A stretch of DNA of 64,000 bases from Bog-473 sp963783965 (GCA_963783965.1 CAWAPQ010000010.1:1-64000), one strand, 5' to 3'. Positions 1-8,044 are shown, numbered from the stretch's first letter. Notes: generated from the sequence alone by a model not told the origin. Translations and numbers: made by a program.

Positions 1-1
1 G

Positions 2-676
2 TTCTATGGACCCGACGTGGCCAACGAGTTGCTGCGGGAGGCGCTCTCTCCCTATCCGGATGACTTGGTGATTGTGTCCAAGGTCGGGGCGGCAAGAGAC
101 GATAAGGGCCAATGGCACGGCGCTCAACGACCTGATCAACTCCAAGCCGGAGTCGAAGCCAACCTCGTATCTCTTGGTTTGGATCAGATCCCCGTTGTGA
201 ACCTGCGTCGACATCCTGAATCCGACGTGTTGTTCACCGATCAACTGGAGGCAATGGAAGCCATGCGTCAAGAGGGCCTGATCGGACGGATTGGACTCAG
301 CAACGTCGACTTGGAGCAGTACCGGACCGCGCAATCTTTGATTGACATCGCCTGCGTGCAAAATCCCTACAACTTGGCTGACACTTCCGGACAGGATGTC
401 TTAGACGCCTGCCGGTCGGATGGCATTCCCTTTGTCCCGTTTTTTCCGTTGGGCTCGGCCTTCAATCCTGAGAAGCCAGTTCTTCGTGCAGCCTCCGTCG
501 AGGCTACGGCTCAACGACTGGGCGCAACGGCAGCCCAAGTTGCGCTCGCCTGGCTACTTCAGCAGGCCCCAACGGTATTGCTCATCCCCGGAACGTCCTC
601 ACTAGAGCATTTGGAGGAGAACCTGGGCGCTGCAGATTTGGAACTCGACCGAGAAGCACTTGACACGCTCCCATAA
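2..676 (+). CDS. Aldo/keto reductase, 5' end cut by the window edge
   Basis: NADPH-dependent aldo/keto reductase of the (beta/alpha)8-barrel superfamily; the substrate cannot be inferred. The frame is open from the first bases and begins with FYGPDVANELL, which matches the YG..NE..L block that lies about 60 residues into these enzymes, so roughly the first quarter lies outside the window. Visible hallmarks are GRIGLSNVDLEQ (usual G.SN block), QNPYNL, the VALAWLLQQ helix and the LIPGTSS cofactor-binding loop near the C-terminus. Base composition looks clearly less GC-rich than the genes beyond 4 kb, with many A/T third positions, suggesting a different origin. A GTG at 17 lies in frame but is internal to the conserved region, so it is not the start. 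Confidence 0.85.
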   Translation, partial: FYGPDVANELLREALSPYPDDLVIVSKVGAARDDKGQWHGAQRPDQLQAGVEANLVSLGLDQIPVVNLRRHPESDVLFTDQLEAMEAMRQEGLIGRIGLSNVDLEQYRTAQSLIDIACVQNPYNLADTSGQDVLDACRSDGIPFVPFFPLGSAFNPEKPVLRAASVEATAQRLGATAAQVALAWLLQQAPTVLLIPGTSSLEHLEENLGAADLELDREALDTLP

Positions 677-789
677 GAGGAAGGTCAGGTGGCTAACCGA
701 ATCCCAGCCATAGGTGTCACCACCAAGTGACGGCGAGCTCGGGACTAGGGGCTACCCCCTCGAGTCGTCAACGTGCGGACGGCTGCCAG

Positions 790-1023
790 ATGAAGCTCGC
801 ACCCCATGGCATCAACGTCGTCACCGTTCACCCGGGTGCCACCCGCACGGAGGCAACGAGCGAAGAGGCGGCCGCCCGCGCCGCCAACAACCTCGTCGGG
901 CGGATGATCGACGCCTCGGAGGTGGCCTATGTCGTTGCGTTCCTCGCCTCGCCGAAGAGCGTCGCGATCGACGGCGCCAGGATCGCGGCCGGTGGTGGCG
1001 TGCCGGGCGTCATCTACTACTGA
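790..1023 (+). pseudogene. Short-chain dehydrogenase remnant (C-terminal part only)
   Basis: The frame encodes the last third of an SDR: HGINVVTVHPGATRTE (the post-catalytic strand and PG motif) followed by EVAYVVAFLASPKSVAIDG and a glycine-rich tail (usual VAYLASP....G....VDGG). The Rossmann glycine motif, the NNAG motif and the YxxxK catalytic pair are all missing, and nothing upstream in any frame restores them. It is therefore most simply read as a decayed fragment. It lies between a low-GC aldo/keto reductase and an intact oxidoreductase in the degraded left flank. Confidence 0.7.
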
Positions 1024-1401
1024 GGTGCATCGTGGCGCCCCGTGATCCCAGAGGCACCCTGAGCCAGCGCGCCCCCGTGGGGAGGTTTCGCCACCTCGAG
1101 GGAGCGAGTTGGACCGTCCGGGCGGTCTTGAGCGGTTCTATTCGAGCCAGCTCAGGGCGTTGTAGCCGTCCAGCCCGTCATTTGCGTTCGGCCAAATCTG
1201 GACGAATAGTTGGGCAAGCGGATGGGCAACTCAACGGGCTGTTCCCATGTCGCAGTTCTTCTGATCCATGCGGCGGTGACCAGGTTCCGCTCGGAGACAA
1301 AATGACGTGCCGGTCAGAAAGGCCGGAGCGAGCCGGCGCCGGAGGTTCTGGCATTTATGACATTCGGCACGAGGAGATCGTCGACAAGGAGCGGAGGCCT
1401 C
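1024..1401. other. Intergenic stretch without recognisable gene
   Basis: About 380 bases between the SDR remnant and the next intact gene. Open frames here run on into neighbouring genes without domain resemblance. The only functional element seen is the AAGGAG ribosome-binding site at 1387-1392 that serves the gene starting at 1402. The stretch is probably decayed coding sequence. Confidence 0.4.
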
Positions 1402-2379
1402 ATGCGAGCGTGGCGGGTCGATCGGCCGGAAGAGCCGTCGGAGGTTCTTAGCCTCATCGAAGTCCCCACCCCAGAGCCCGGCCCGGGCCAGATCCGTGTC
1501 CGGGTCACCGCCGCGGGCATCGGCCTGCCTGACGTGCTCATGTGCCGTCACACCTACCCACTCACGCCATCCGGGGTCTTTACTCCCGGGCAAGAGGTCA
1601 CCGGCGTCGTCAGTGCTGTCGGTCCAGACGTCGACATGGACCTCGGGACGACGGTCATGTCGATCACCAGCTTCATGGAGGGCCACGGTTCGTTCGCCGA
1701 CGAATGTCTGGCTCCCGCCGAACCGTCCTTCAGCGTTCCACCCGGCCTGGCCGACATTGACGCCGCCGGCTTCTGGATACCGCACCTCACCGCATGGGTG
1801 GGTCTGGTCGACCGTGGTCATCTCGAACCAGGCCAGTGGGTCGCTGTGCTCGGAGCGGCCGGAGGCAGTGGGATTGCCGCAGTGCAGCTCGGCCGGGCTC
1901 TCGGCGCCCGGGTGATCGCTGTCGTCAGCGACGAGGCCCGGGCCGAGTTTTGCCGGGGGCTCGGCGCGGACGAGACCATCAACCATCGAGACGGCGACCT
2001 GGCCGGCCGCCTACGACAGTTGACAGGCGACCACGGGGTTGATGCCGTCTATGACCCCGTTGGCGGGCCCGTCGCCGAAGAGGCGGCGACCGCCTCGGCT
2101 CGCCACGGTCGGTTGCTGGCCGTCGGATTCGCAAGCGGGTCCTGGCCCCGGATCGAGACCCAGACCCTGGTCGTCACGAACACGTCGCTAACCGGCGTAT
2201 TCGCCGGTGGTTACACCCGGGACGAGCTCGATGCCATCCATTCCGAGCTCTCCAACCTCGTCTCGTCGGGTCGGCTGCAGAACGCAGTCTCCGCCCATGT
2301 TCCCTTCGCCGACCTCCCTTCCGCTCTGCAGTGCCTTGCGGACCGGTCGGTCATCGGCAAGTTGGTCATGGTGCCCTGA
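1402..2379 (+). CDS. MDR-family NAD(P)H:quinone oxidoreductase-like protein
   Basis: Zinc-free medium-chain dehydrogenase/reductase of 325 residues, resembling NADPH:quinone reductase or enoyl reductase. The N-terminal GroES-like domain carries PGQEVTGVVSAVG (usual PG.E..G.V..VG). The cofactor-binding Rossmann domain has VLGAAGGSGIAAVQLGRALG and a later VDAVYDPVGGP block. No structural-zinc cysteine lobe is visible. The start is the ATG at 1402 because AAGGAG lies 9 bases upstream; an in-frame earlier start would add 15 residues without resemblance to the family. It is the only clearly intact gene between the window start and the tRNA genes. Substrate unknown. Confidence 0.85.
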   Translation: MRAWRVDRPEEPSEVLSLIEVPTPEPGPGQIRVRVTAAGIGLPDVLMCRHTYPLTPSGVFTPGQEVTGVVSAVGPDVDMDLGTTVMSITSFMEGHGSFADECLAPAEPSFSVPPGLADIDAAGFWIPHLTAWVGLVDRGHLEPGQWVAVLGAAGGSGIAAVQLGRALGARVIAVVSDEARAEFCRGLGADETINHRDGDLAGRLRQLTGDHGVDAVYDPVGGPVAEEAATASARHGRLLAVGFASGSWPRIETQTLVVTNTSLTGVFAGGYTRDELDAIHSELSNLVSSGRLQNAVSAHVPFADLPSALQCLADRSVIGKLVMVP

Positions 2380-2720
2380 GCTCCGACGCTCCCGATCTCG
2401 TCGCCGGAGATAGTCACGGCCGCGTCGAACTGAAGACCGGCCCGACCTGCACTCTCCCGTGACGGAGCGCGCGAGATTGCGCGCCTTGGGTTGTCAGACG
2501 ACCTATTCGTTCGGTCCAACTCGTCCGAACGGTTCGCCAGTCGGTCCGAATTGGGATGAAACACCGCCCATCCCAACTAGGAAATCGGCCCTCGACATCA
2601 GAATCTGCGGGATTCGCGGGATCCGCGGGTCCATCGACCTTCGTGCAATCTCGGGATATTTCTTGGAGACCTCAGTCGGCTAGCGCATTTGCCGCGCGTC
2701 CGCTGCCTTGAGCACCGGGC
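2380..2720. other. Intergenic stretch, short GC repeats only
   Basis: No convincing gene. A 74-codon open frame at 2459-2683 has no recognisable domain and no ribosome-binding site. A small repeat of the type GGATTCGCGGGATCCGCGG lies near 2610-2630, and two related copies of TCGGTCC lie near 2510-2550. Their meaning is unknown. Confidence 0.35.
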
Positions 2721-3324
2721 TCATTCCTGCAGCACCCGCATCGCTTCGAGGATCGGTGTGCGAACACGTAGCTCCTCCGCCAGTTCGAGGACGCGGCCGG
2801 TCGGGCCCGCGAACGGCGAAGGTACCGGCGCAAACCGGCGATGTCGAGGTCACCCCAATGCGATGTCGCTGTCGGAAACAGTCGACGACCAGTCCTTTCG
2901 GGGTCAGTGATGCGAAAGCCAAGGTCCTGGCCCACCGCCACCTCGATGCGGCCAAGTCTGAAGTTGCTCGCTCCAAAGACGTGGACGCGGTGGGTGGATA
3001 GTCGATGCCCGGGCGGTGGCTCCCTGCCGGAACGGCCAGGTCCACCCGGGTCGGGGATTTCGTCGCTCAGATCCCAATGAGCGAGAGCGGAGCCCAAGCA
3101 GACCATGCCCTTGGGGCGCGGGCGCAGACCACCACGAAGTCGATCTGGTCGATCCCGGCCGCCTCTCGCAGCTGGAAGAGCCGCGGGACACCTCGATGAG
3201 AAGACCCGAGTCGCGGAGCTTGATAGAGGTCACGCCATGAGATCCCGTGCCCGATGGCGTCCCGGGCGCGAAAGATGGCTCCCAGGGGCCGGATCTTGTC
3301 GATGACCGCGGAATCGGTGGGCAT
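2721..3324 (-). pseudogene. AbiEi-like type IV antitoxin / transcriptional regulator, multiply frameshifted
   Basis: Reading the minus strand and switching frame about eight times gives a continuous protein resembling solo AbiEi-family antitoxins. It starts with GHGISWRDLYQ (winged-helix), then LRDSGLLIEVSRG, LFQLREAAGIDQIDFVVVCARAP, MVCLGSALAHWDLSDEIP, DLAVPAGSHRPGIDYPP, THRVHVFGASNFRLG, a PERTG/LVVDCFRQRHRIG block, DLDIAGLRRYLRR, and an ELAEELRVRTPILEAMRVLQE end with TGA at 2721. Shifts lie near 3213, 3180, 3105, 3045, 2985, 2890, 2855 and 2780. The protein motifs survive with no internal stop in the spliced reading, so either recent decay or base-calling errors could explain it. No AbiEii nucleotidyltransferase toxin is present nearby. 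Confidence 0.75.
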
Positions 3325-3328
3325 GCGT

Positions 3329-3371
3329 ATGAAATCCTACTACGACAGTGGTCACTTATGTAGGATTTCAT
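3329..3371. promoter_or_regulatory. 12-bp perfect inverted repeat at the AbiEi-like start
   Basis: ATGAAATCCTAC at 3329-3340 is the exact reverse complement of GTAGGATTTCAT at 3360-3371, with a 19-base spacer. It lies immediately upstream of the first codon (3324) of the AbiEi-like gene. AbiEi antitoxins are known to repress their own promoter by binding inverted repeats, so an autoregulatory operator is the natural reading; a hairpin is the alternative. It is also strikingly AT-rich for this genome. Confidence 0.6.
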
Positions 3372-3601
3372 CCCCACCCTCGAGCACGGATAGTCGTCGC
3401 CCTGGCTGAGGTTCGTCGAGCTGCCGACATCCAGTCCGTCGCCACTCTTTAGCGGTGGAGACACCAGGATCAGCACGGCCCGTTTCATCAGGGAACTCCG
3501 CGCGCACTCCCTGCCCATCAACTCCCGGGCACGATGGGCACCTGGATGGACAGAGTGGAATCGAGCTACGAGATGGAACTCTCTGACCAGGAAATTTGAA
3601 G

Positions 3602-3674
3602 CAGCCCCAACGGGATTCGAACCCGTGTCGCCACCTTGAGAGGGTGGTGTCCTAGGCCTCTAGACGATGGGGCC
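3602..3674 (-). tRNA. tRNA-Glu (anticodon CTC)
   Basis: The minus strand folds as a cloverleaf: acceptor GGCCCCA pairing with TGGGGCT (one G-T wobble), T at position 8, anticodon stem CCACC/GGTGG enclosing loop CTCTCAA with anticodon CTC, and the T-arm GGGTTCGAATCCC. CCA is not encoded. Its 3' end faces the degraded region 1-3600. gltX, encoding glutamyl-tRNA synthetase, lies 1.4 kb away. Confidence 0.95.
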
Positions 3675-3713
3675 GAGCGGTGATCTCCACGACACAGATG
3701 GAGGACGCCGGTG

Positions 3714-3785
3714 CTCGGGGGGAAGGACTCGAACCCTCAATAACTGGACCAGAACCAGTCGTGTTGCCGATTACACCACCCCCGA
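3714..3785 (-). tRNA. tRNA-Gln (anticodon CTG)
   Basis: Cloverleaf on the minus strand: acceptor TCGGGGG with CCCCCGA, anticodon stem ACTGG/CCAGT enclosing TTCTGGT with anticodon CTG, and T-arm GAGGGTTCGAGTCCTTC. The weak T1-A72 start pair is typical of bacterial tRNA-Gln. It is followed 39 bases later on the same strand by tRNA-Glu, so the two are probably co-transcribed. Confidence 0.95.
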
Positions 3786-3928
3786 ATGGATGGGCAGTCA
3801 GATTAGCCGAGAGGCCCATGGCGGGAGTTCGCCCAGCTGACAGGGCAGGGGCGCGTTGTATCGCGGGGTGCCCGGTGGAAAGATGCATCGCCCGGGTCTC
3901 CTCGGGAGCGGGTTCGGAGGTCGTCGGC

Positions 3929-4423
3929 ATGCATCGGTGGTCCGCAACGCTTGTCGCCCTGGCAGGGGCGGTCGGCGTGGCCGTGCCTGCGTTGCCGGCC
4001 CAGGCCGGGACGTCCGGCCTCTTCGTCAAGGTGACGCCCAGCCAGGGCCTCAAAACGGGCCAGATGGTGACCGTCAGCGGCCATGGCCTTCCGAAATCCT
4101 CCGGGGGCAAGCCCCAGACCTGGTTCGTCACGGAGTGCACTGCCGTCGTGCGGGGTCGGGTGGACCCGAGCACGGACACCCCCCATTGCGACATCACCCA
4201 CGCCCAGGCCCTACGGGTCAGCACCAAGGGCACATTCAGCTCCCACTACCGCCTCACGACCGGGATCATCGGCGACGGCTACTGCGGGACGGTCGGCCAT
4301 GCCACCTGCGTCATCGGCGTGGGCACCGCCCAGGGGCTGGGAACCGTCGTACGGATCACGTTCAAGACGGCGCCACAACCGCCTGCGTCCACCTCGACCA
4401 CGACCACGACCACGGCCGGCTGA
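3929..4423 (+). CDS. Secreted neocarzinostatin-fold-like protein with Thr-rich tail
   Basis: Protein of 164 residues. A Sec signal peptide is clear: MHRWSATLVALAGAVGVAVP followed by ALPAQAG (cleavage near residue 26). The mature part, VKVTPSQGLKTGQMVTVSGHG, followed by two cysteine pairs (TEC..HC and YC..TC) and a final VVRITF strand, resembles the immunoglobulin-like fold of the neocarzinostatin apoprotein family. The protein ends in a run of about nine Ser/Thr residues, typical of an extracytoplasmic linker. Start chosen at the ATG at 3929 because GGAGG lies 8 bases upstream and the signal peptide begins there; the frame extends upstream through the tRNA-Gln region, which cannot be coding. 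Actual ligand or role unknown. Confidence 0.75.
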   Translation: MHRWSATLVALAGAVGVAVPALPAQAGTSGLFVKVTPSQGLKTGQMVTVSGHGLPKSSGGKPQTWFVTECTAVVRGRVDPSTDTPHCDITHAQALRVSTKGTFSSHYRLTTGIIGDGYCGTVGHATCVIGVGTAQGLGTVVRITFKTAPQPPASTSTTTTTTAG

Positions 4424-4433
4424 CCACTACCGC

Positions 4434-5057
4434 TCACGCGTCGTGTAACCACTCCAGGTGGTTGTAGCCGATGATGCGGCCGAACCCCACGCCGATCGCC
4501 TCCTTCACGAAGTAGGGCACGGTCGACCAGCCCGTGATGGGTGAGGACTGCGTGGGCGTGGGTGAGGGAGTGAGCGAGAGGTCCGTGGCGATCGCCATGG
4601 AGCGGTCCTCGTGGAAGGGGTCGGTGGTGACGAGCACCACCTTGGCCCCGTGAGCCAGCAGTGCCGCCCGCGCGTCCGAGATGTTCTGGTAGCTGTCGTC
4701 GCCACCCGCCTGAAGGATCGCCGAGCTCGGCACGCCCTTGATCTGCTCGAGATACATGGCACCCGACTGCGACTCGGTGCACTTGTCTCCCGGCTTCTTG
4801 TTGCCCGTCACCATGATCAGTGGGGCGTAGCCCTGGTGGTACAGCGTCGCCGCCTGGTTCAGGCGCGCCCGCAGGTCGGGCGACGGCACGCAGTCGTACT
4901 GCGCCGCCCCCATGACGAGGATCGCACCGGCCGGGTGCGGGTCGTACTGGCGGGAGGTCAGCCACACCTGCACCAGGGTGACGCCGAAATAGAGGACGAT
5001 CGCCGCCACGACGAGGGCCGCAATGCGCAGCGCCCAGCGGAGCGGAGCGAAGAGCAT
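4434..5057 (-). CDS. DUF218 (YdcF/ElyC/SanA-like) membrane-anchored protein
   Basis: Protein of 207 residues with one N-terminal membrane helix (about residues 12-33) followed by a DUF218 domain: GAILVMGAAQYD (usual hhhLG...), LNQAATLYHQGYAPLIMVTG, an SxNT-equivalent DSYQNISDARAAL and VVLVTTDPFHEDRS (usual VTs.yHm.Ra). The family includes SanA/ElyC proteins linked to envelope integrity; its chemistry is unknown. Its ATG overlaps the gltX TGA by one base (TGATG), so it is probably translationally coupled to gltX. A 20-residue Pro/Ser/Thr-rich segment after the histidine motif is unusual. Confidence 0.85.
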   Translation of the reverse strand: MLFAPLRWALRIAALVVAAIVLYFGVTLVQVWLTSRQYDPHPAGAILVMGAAQYDCVPSPDLRARLNQAATLYHQGYAPLIMVTGNKKPGDKCTESQSGAMYLEQIKGVPSSAILQAGGDDSYQNISDARAALLAHGAKVVLVTTDPFHEDRSMAIATDLSLTPSPTPTQSSPITGWSTVPYFVKEAIGVGFGRIIGYNHLEWLHDA

Positions 5058-6568
5058 CAGGGGTCAGGTGTCACGCGAGCCAGCGCGGTGGCCAAGCGGC
5101 GGCGCGTTTCGTCCCGGCCGAGCACGGCCAGCGAGTCGAACAGCGGGAGGCCACGCGTCCGCCCCATCACGGCGACCCGGATGGGGGCCTGTGCCTTGCC
5201 CAGTTTGCGCCCCACCCCCTCCGCGATGGCCAGCGTCACCTCGTGCAGCGCCTCTTTGTCCCACGGGCACACCTCGTAGGCGGCCAGGGCGGCGGCCAGA
5301 ATCTGCGCCGCGCCCTCGTCGCCCGCGATCGCCTTCTGAAAGCTGTCGGGGTCGTCCGGCGCATCCGGCAGGAAGAGGAAGTCGACGAGCTCGGGCACCT
5401 CGCCCAACACGGTGACCCGTTCCTGGGTCACCGCCGCCAGTGCGGCGAAGACGCCGGCGTCGTAGCGCTCCGGCGCCCAGGCGGGCGGCGACACGGCCGG
5501 CGCACCGGTGTCGGGGTCGAGCCAGCCTCCCGGAGCCCACTCCCCCGGCGCCGGGTCGACCCACGGTCGGGCCGCCGCCACGAAGTCGTCCACCGAGAGC
5601 TCGCGCAGGTACACGCCGTTCATGTGCGAGAGCTTCTTGACATCGAAGAACGCGGGCGACCGCTGCACGTCCTCCAAACGGAAGCGCTCCAGGATCACGT
5701 CCAGGGGCACGATCTCCTCGTCGCCCGGGCTCCAGCCGAGCAGCGCGAGATAATTGCGGAAGGCCGCCGGCAGGTAGCCCTGCTCGCGGTACATCTCCAC
5801 GGCGACGGGGTCACGTCGCTTGGACAGCTTCTTCCCCTGCTCGTTGACCAGCAACGGCAGGTGGGCGTACGCCGGCAGGGCGAGGTCCACGCCCTCGGCT
5901 CGGTTGAGCGCGGCCCACAGCATGATCTGCCTGGGCGTCGTCGGCAGTTGGTCCTCACCCCGGATCACATGCGAGATCGCCATGGTGCGGTCGTCCACCG
6001 CATTGGCCAACACGAACAGCGGCTTGCCGTTCCCCTTCACGCAGATGAAGTCCTCCAGTGCCCGCTGCGGGAACTCCACGTCACCACGCACCAGGTCGTG
6101 GACCTCCACGACGCCCTCGTCGGGCGTCCGGAAGCGCAGCGCCCGTCCGTCGCCGCGGGGAAGTCCGAGGTCCCGGCAATGCCCGTCGTAGCCCGGAGTC
6201 GGGTCCCCGTCCGCCGCCCGCTGCCGCGTCCGCTCGTCGATCTCCTCCCTCGTGCAGGCGCAGGCGTAGAGGGCGCCGCTGTCCCACAGCGCCTCGATGG
6301 CGGTGGCATGCAGCTCCGTTTGCGCCGACTGGAAGTACGGCCCTTCGTCGGGCGCCATGCCGAGCCAGTCGAGGGCAGTGATGATCCCGTCGGTCCACTC
6401 CGGCCGGTTGCGCTCCTCGTCGGTGTCCTCAATGCGCAGGACGAACGTGCCCCCGTGCTGGCGCACGAACAGCCAGTTGAAGAGCGCCGCCCGCGCGCTG
6501 CCGACGTGGAAGTACCCGGTGGGTGATGGCGCGAAGCGCGCCCGGGGTGGGGTGGTCGGATCGGTCAT
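5057..6568 (-). CDS. gltX: Glutamyl-tRNA synthetase
   Basis: Class I aminoacyl-tRNA synthetase of 503 residues charging tRNA-Glu, close to the usual bacterial length. Near the N-terminus, RFAPSPTGYFHVGSARAAL contains the HIGH-equivalent HVGS. The KMSKS-equivalent is KKLSKRRD in the middle. LRIEDTD and the HVIRGEDQL block are present, and the C-terminal anticodon-binding region is complete. ATG at 6568 is chosen; a GTG three codons upstream is possible. A tRNA-Glu gene sits 1.4 kb away. Whether the enzyme also mischarges tRNA-Gln, as in organisms that use Glu-tRNA(Gln) amidotransferase, cannot be read from the sequence alone. Confidence 0.97.
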   Translation of the reverse strand: MTDPTTPPRARFAPSPTGYFHVGSARAALFNWLFVRQHGGTFVLRIEDTDEERNRPEWTDGIITALDWLGMAPDEGPYFQSAQTELHATAIEALWDSGALYACACTREEIDERTRQRAADGDPTPGYDGHCRDLGLPRGDGRALRFRTPDEGVVEVHDLVRGDVEFPQRALEDFICVKGNGKPLFVLANAVDDRTMAISHVIRGEDQLPTTPRQIMLWAALNRAEGVDLALPAYAHLPLLVNEQGKKLSKRRDPVAVEMYREQGYLPAAFRNYLALLGWSPGDEEIVPLDVILERFRLEDVQRSPAFFDVKKLSHMNGVYLRELSVDDFVAAARPWVDPAPGEWAPGGWLDPDTGAPAVSPPAWAPERYDAGVFAALAAVTQERVTVLGEVPELVDFLFLPDAPDDPDSFQKAIAGDEGAAQILAAALAAYEVCPWDKEALHEVTLAIAEGVGRKLGKAQAPIRVAVMGRTRGLPLFDSLAVLGRDETRRRLATALARVTPDP

Positions 6569-6614
6569 GTGGGACACCCCGAGCGCCGGCGGAGTGTGGT
6601 TGGAAGACCCGCCG

Positions 6615-6809
6615 TCAGTCTTCCTCTATGGAGATGGCGCCCGTCGGGCAGCCGTTGACCGCCTCGCGCAGGCGCTCGCGGAACTCCTCGGGCGGGTTCT
6701 CGTTGAGCACGTACAGGTAACCGTCGTCCCGCACCTCGAAGACCTCGGGCAGGATTCCCATGCAGACGGCGTTGCTGGCACACTCGTCGAAGTCCACGAC
6801 GACCTTCAC
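6615..6809 (-). CDS. Small single-cluster ferredoxin
   Basis: A 64-residue electron carrier of the type that serves actinobacterial P450s and other oxidoreductases. Near the N-terminus CASNAVC gives a CxxxxxC pattern with Asn where a fourth cysteine or histidine may occur, and NGCPTGAI supplies the distal CP cysteine, so a [3Fe-4S] or variable-ligand [4Fe-4S] cluster is expected. The start is GTG at 6809, with AGGAGG 5 bases upstream. It is 59 bases downstream of a thiolase-like gene on the same strand and probably belongs to the same operon, whose steroid-type genes suggest a role in sterol catabolism. Confidence 0.9.
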   Translation of the reverse strand: MKVVVDFDECASNAVCMGILPEVFEVRDDGYLYVLNENPPEEFRERLREAVNGCPTGAISIEED

Positions 6810-6868
6810 GGAGACCTCCTGGTCAGGGCTGGCTTGGTCCGCCGAGCATATCGGCACGGCCCTTCGCC

Positions 6869-8044
6869 TCAGGGCTTGTCGGCGCTGACGACCCACATGG
6901 CGAAGAACTGGGACCCTCCACCGTAGGCCTGGCCGAGGGCCCGACGGGCGTCGGGCACCTGGTGCTCGCCCGCCATCCCGCGCACCTGCAGTGCGGTCTC
7001 GAGGAAGCGGAGCATGCCCGAGGCACCGATCGGGTTGGACGACAGAACGCCGCCCGAGCAGTTCCACGGGATGTCCCCGCCCTCGATCATCGACGTTGCA
7101 CCGGCCTGGGTGAGCTTCCAGCCCTCGCCTTCGGGACAGAATCCCAGGTTCTCCAACCACATCGGCTCGTACCAGCTGAAGGGCACGTAGACCTCGGCCA
7201 TGTCGAAGTCGGCCCGCGGGTTCGTGATGCCGGCCTGGCCGTAGAGGTCGGCGGCGCAGTCCCGGCCGGCCTGGGGGTTCACCTGGTCCCGTCCGGCGAA
7301 CATCGTGGGCTCCGAGCGCATGGCCATGCCGTGGATCCAGGCGGGTGGCCGCCCGGTCGCCGCCGTCGCCGCACCGGCGGCCTTCTCGGATCCGATGACC
7401 ATGGCCGCCGCCCCGTCCGAGGACGGGCACGACTCGAGGTAGTGCAACGGGTCCCAGAGCATGATCGACTCCTCCACCATCTGCATGGAGATGTCGGGCA
7501 GGTGCAGGTGCGCGTAGGGATTCTTCAAGGCGTGCAGCCGGTCCTTGACCGCCACCATCATCCCTATGTCGCGTGGCGCGCCGGAGCGGTACATGTAGGC
7601 CCGGATGATCGGTGCGAAGTACCCGCCGGCACCGGCGAGGAGCGGGGCGGAGAAGGGCTGCGGCACCGACAACGCCCACATGGCGTCCGAATCGCTCTGC
7701 TTCTCGAAGGCCACCGTGAGCACGCGCTCGTGGATCCCCGAGGCCACCAGGTGCGACGCCACAATGGCCGTCGAGCCGCCCACCGAGCCGGCGGTGTGCA
7801 CCCGGAACATCGGCTTGCCGACGGCACCGAGCGCCGGCGCCAGGTAGAGCTCGGGCATCATGACGCCCTCGAACATGTCGGGAGCCTTGCCGACCACCAC
7901 TGCGTCGATGTCGGCGAACGTCAGGCCGGCGTCCTCCAGGGCCGCCACGGCGGCCTCGCGGACCAGGCCGGCGATCGAGACGTCTTCCCGCTTGGACTTG
8001 GCCACCGTCTGGCCCACTCCGATGACTGCGCAACGCTCTGCCAT
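6869..8044 (-). CDS. Lipid-transfer-type thiolase homologue (Ltp3-like)
   Basis: Protein of 391 residues from the SCP-x thiolase family. RDQVNPQAG and DMAEVYVPFSWYE, plus the C-terminal CSGGVLSSNPIGASG block, place it there. Where biosynthetic thiolases have the nucleophilic cysteine (usually ACASG), this protein has HTAGSVGGSTAIV, so it lacks that nucleophile. Members with this loss, such as Ltp2, act with DUF35 partners as retro-aldolases in steroid side-chain removal. The set DUF35 then two thiolases resembles the Rv3521-Rv3522(ltp4)-Rv3523(ltp3) neighbourhood of Mycobacterium tuberculosis. ATG at 8044 overlaps the preceding stop (TGATG) with GGAGGG 6 bases upstream. Substrate inferred, not shown. 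Confidence 0.75.
   Translation of the reverse strand: MAERCAVIGVGQTVAKSKREDVSIAGLVREAAVAALEDAGLTFADIDAVVVGKAPDMFEGVMMPELYLAPALGAVGKPMFRVHTAGSVGGSTAIVASHLVASGIHERVLTVAFEKQSDSDAMWALSVPQPFSAPLLAGAGGYFAPIIRAYMYRSGAPRDIGMMVAVKDRLHALKNPYAHLHLPDISMQMVEESIMLWDPLHYLESCPSSDGAAAMVIGSEKAAGAATAATGRPPAWIHGMAMRSEPTMFAGRDQVNPQAGRDCAADLYGQAGITNPRADFDMAEVYVPFSWYEPMWLENLGFCPEGEGWKLTQAGATSMIEGGDIPWNCSGGVLSSNPIGASGMLRFLETALQVRGMAGEHQVPDARRALGQAYGGGSQFFAMWVVSADKP

Noticed and set aside
1231..1986. Long open frames antisense to annotated genes (for example opposite the oxidoreductase at 1402)
   Set aside because: Arg/Gly/His/Pro-rich composition without domains, as expected for shadow frames in GC-rich DNA.
2459..2683. 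Possible 74-residue gene
   Set aside because: No ribosome-binding site, no domain, lies in a decayed gap.
2721..3324. AbiEii toxin partner
   Set aside because: No nucleotidyltransferase-like frame on either strand next to the AbiEi remnant, so a complete toxin-antitoxin pair is not claimed.
1..3602. Direct repeat of the tRNA-Glu 3' end as an attachment site
   Set aside because: I searched by eye for the T-arm segment and found only the tRNA copy; the other end may be outside the window.
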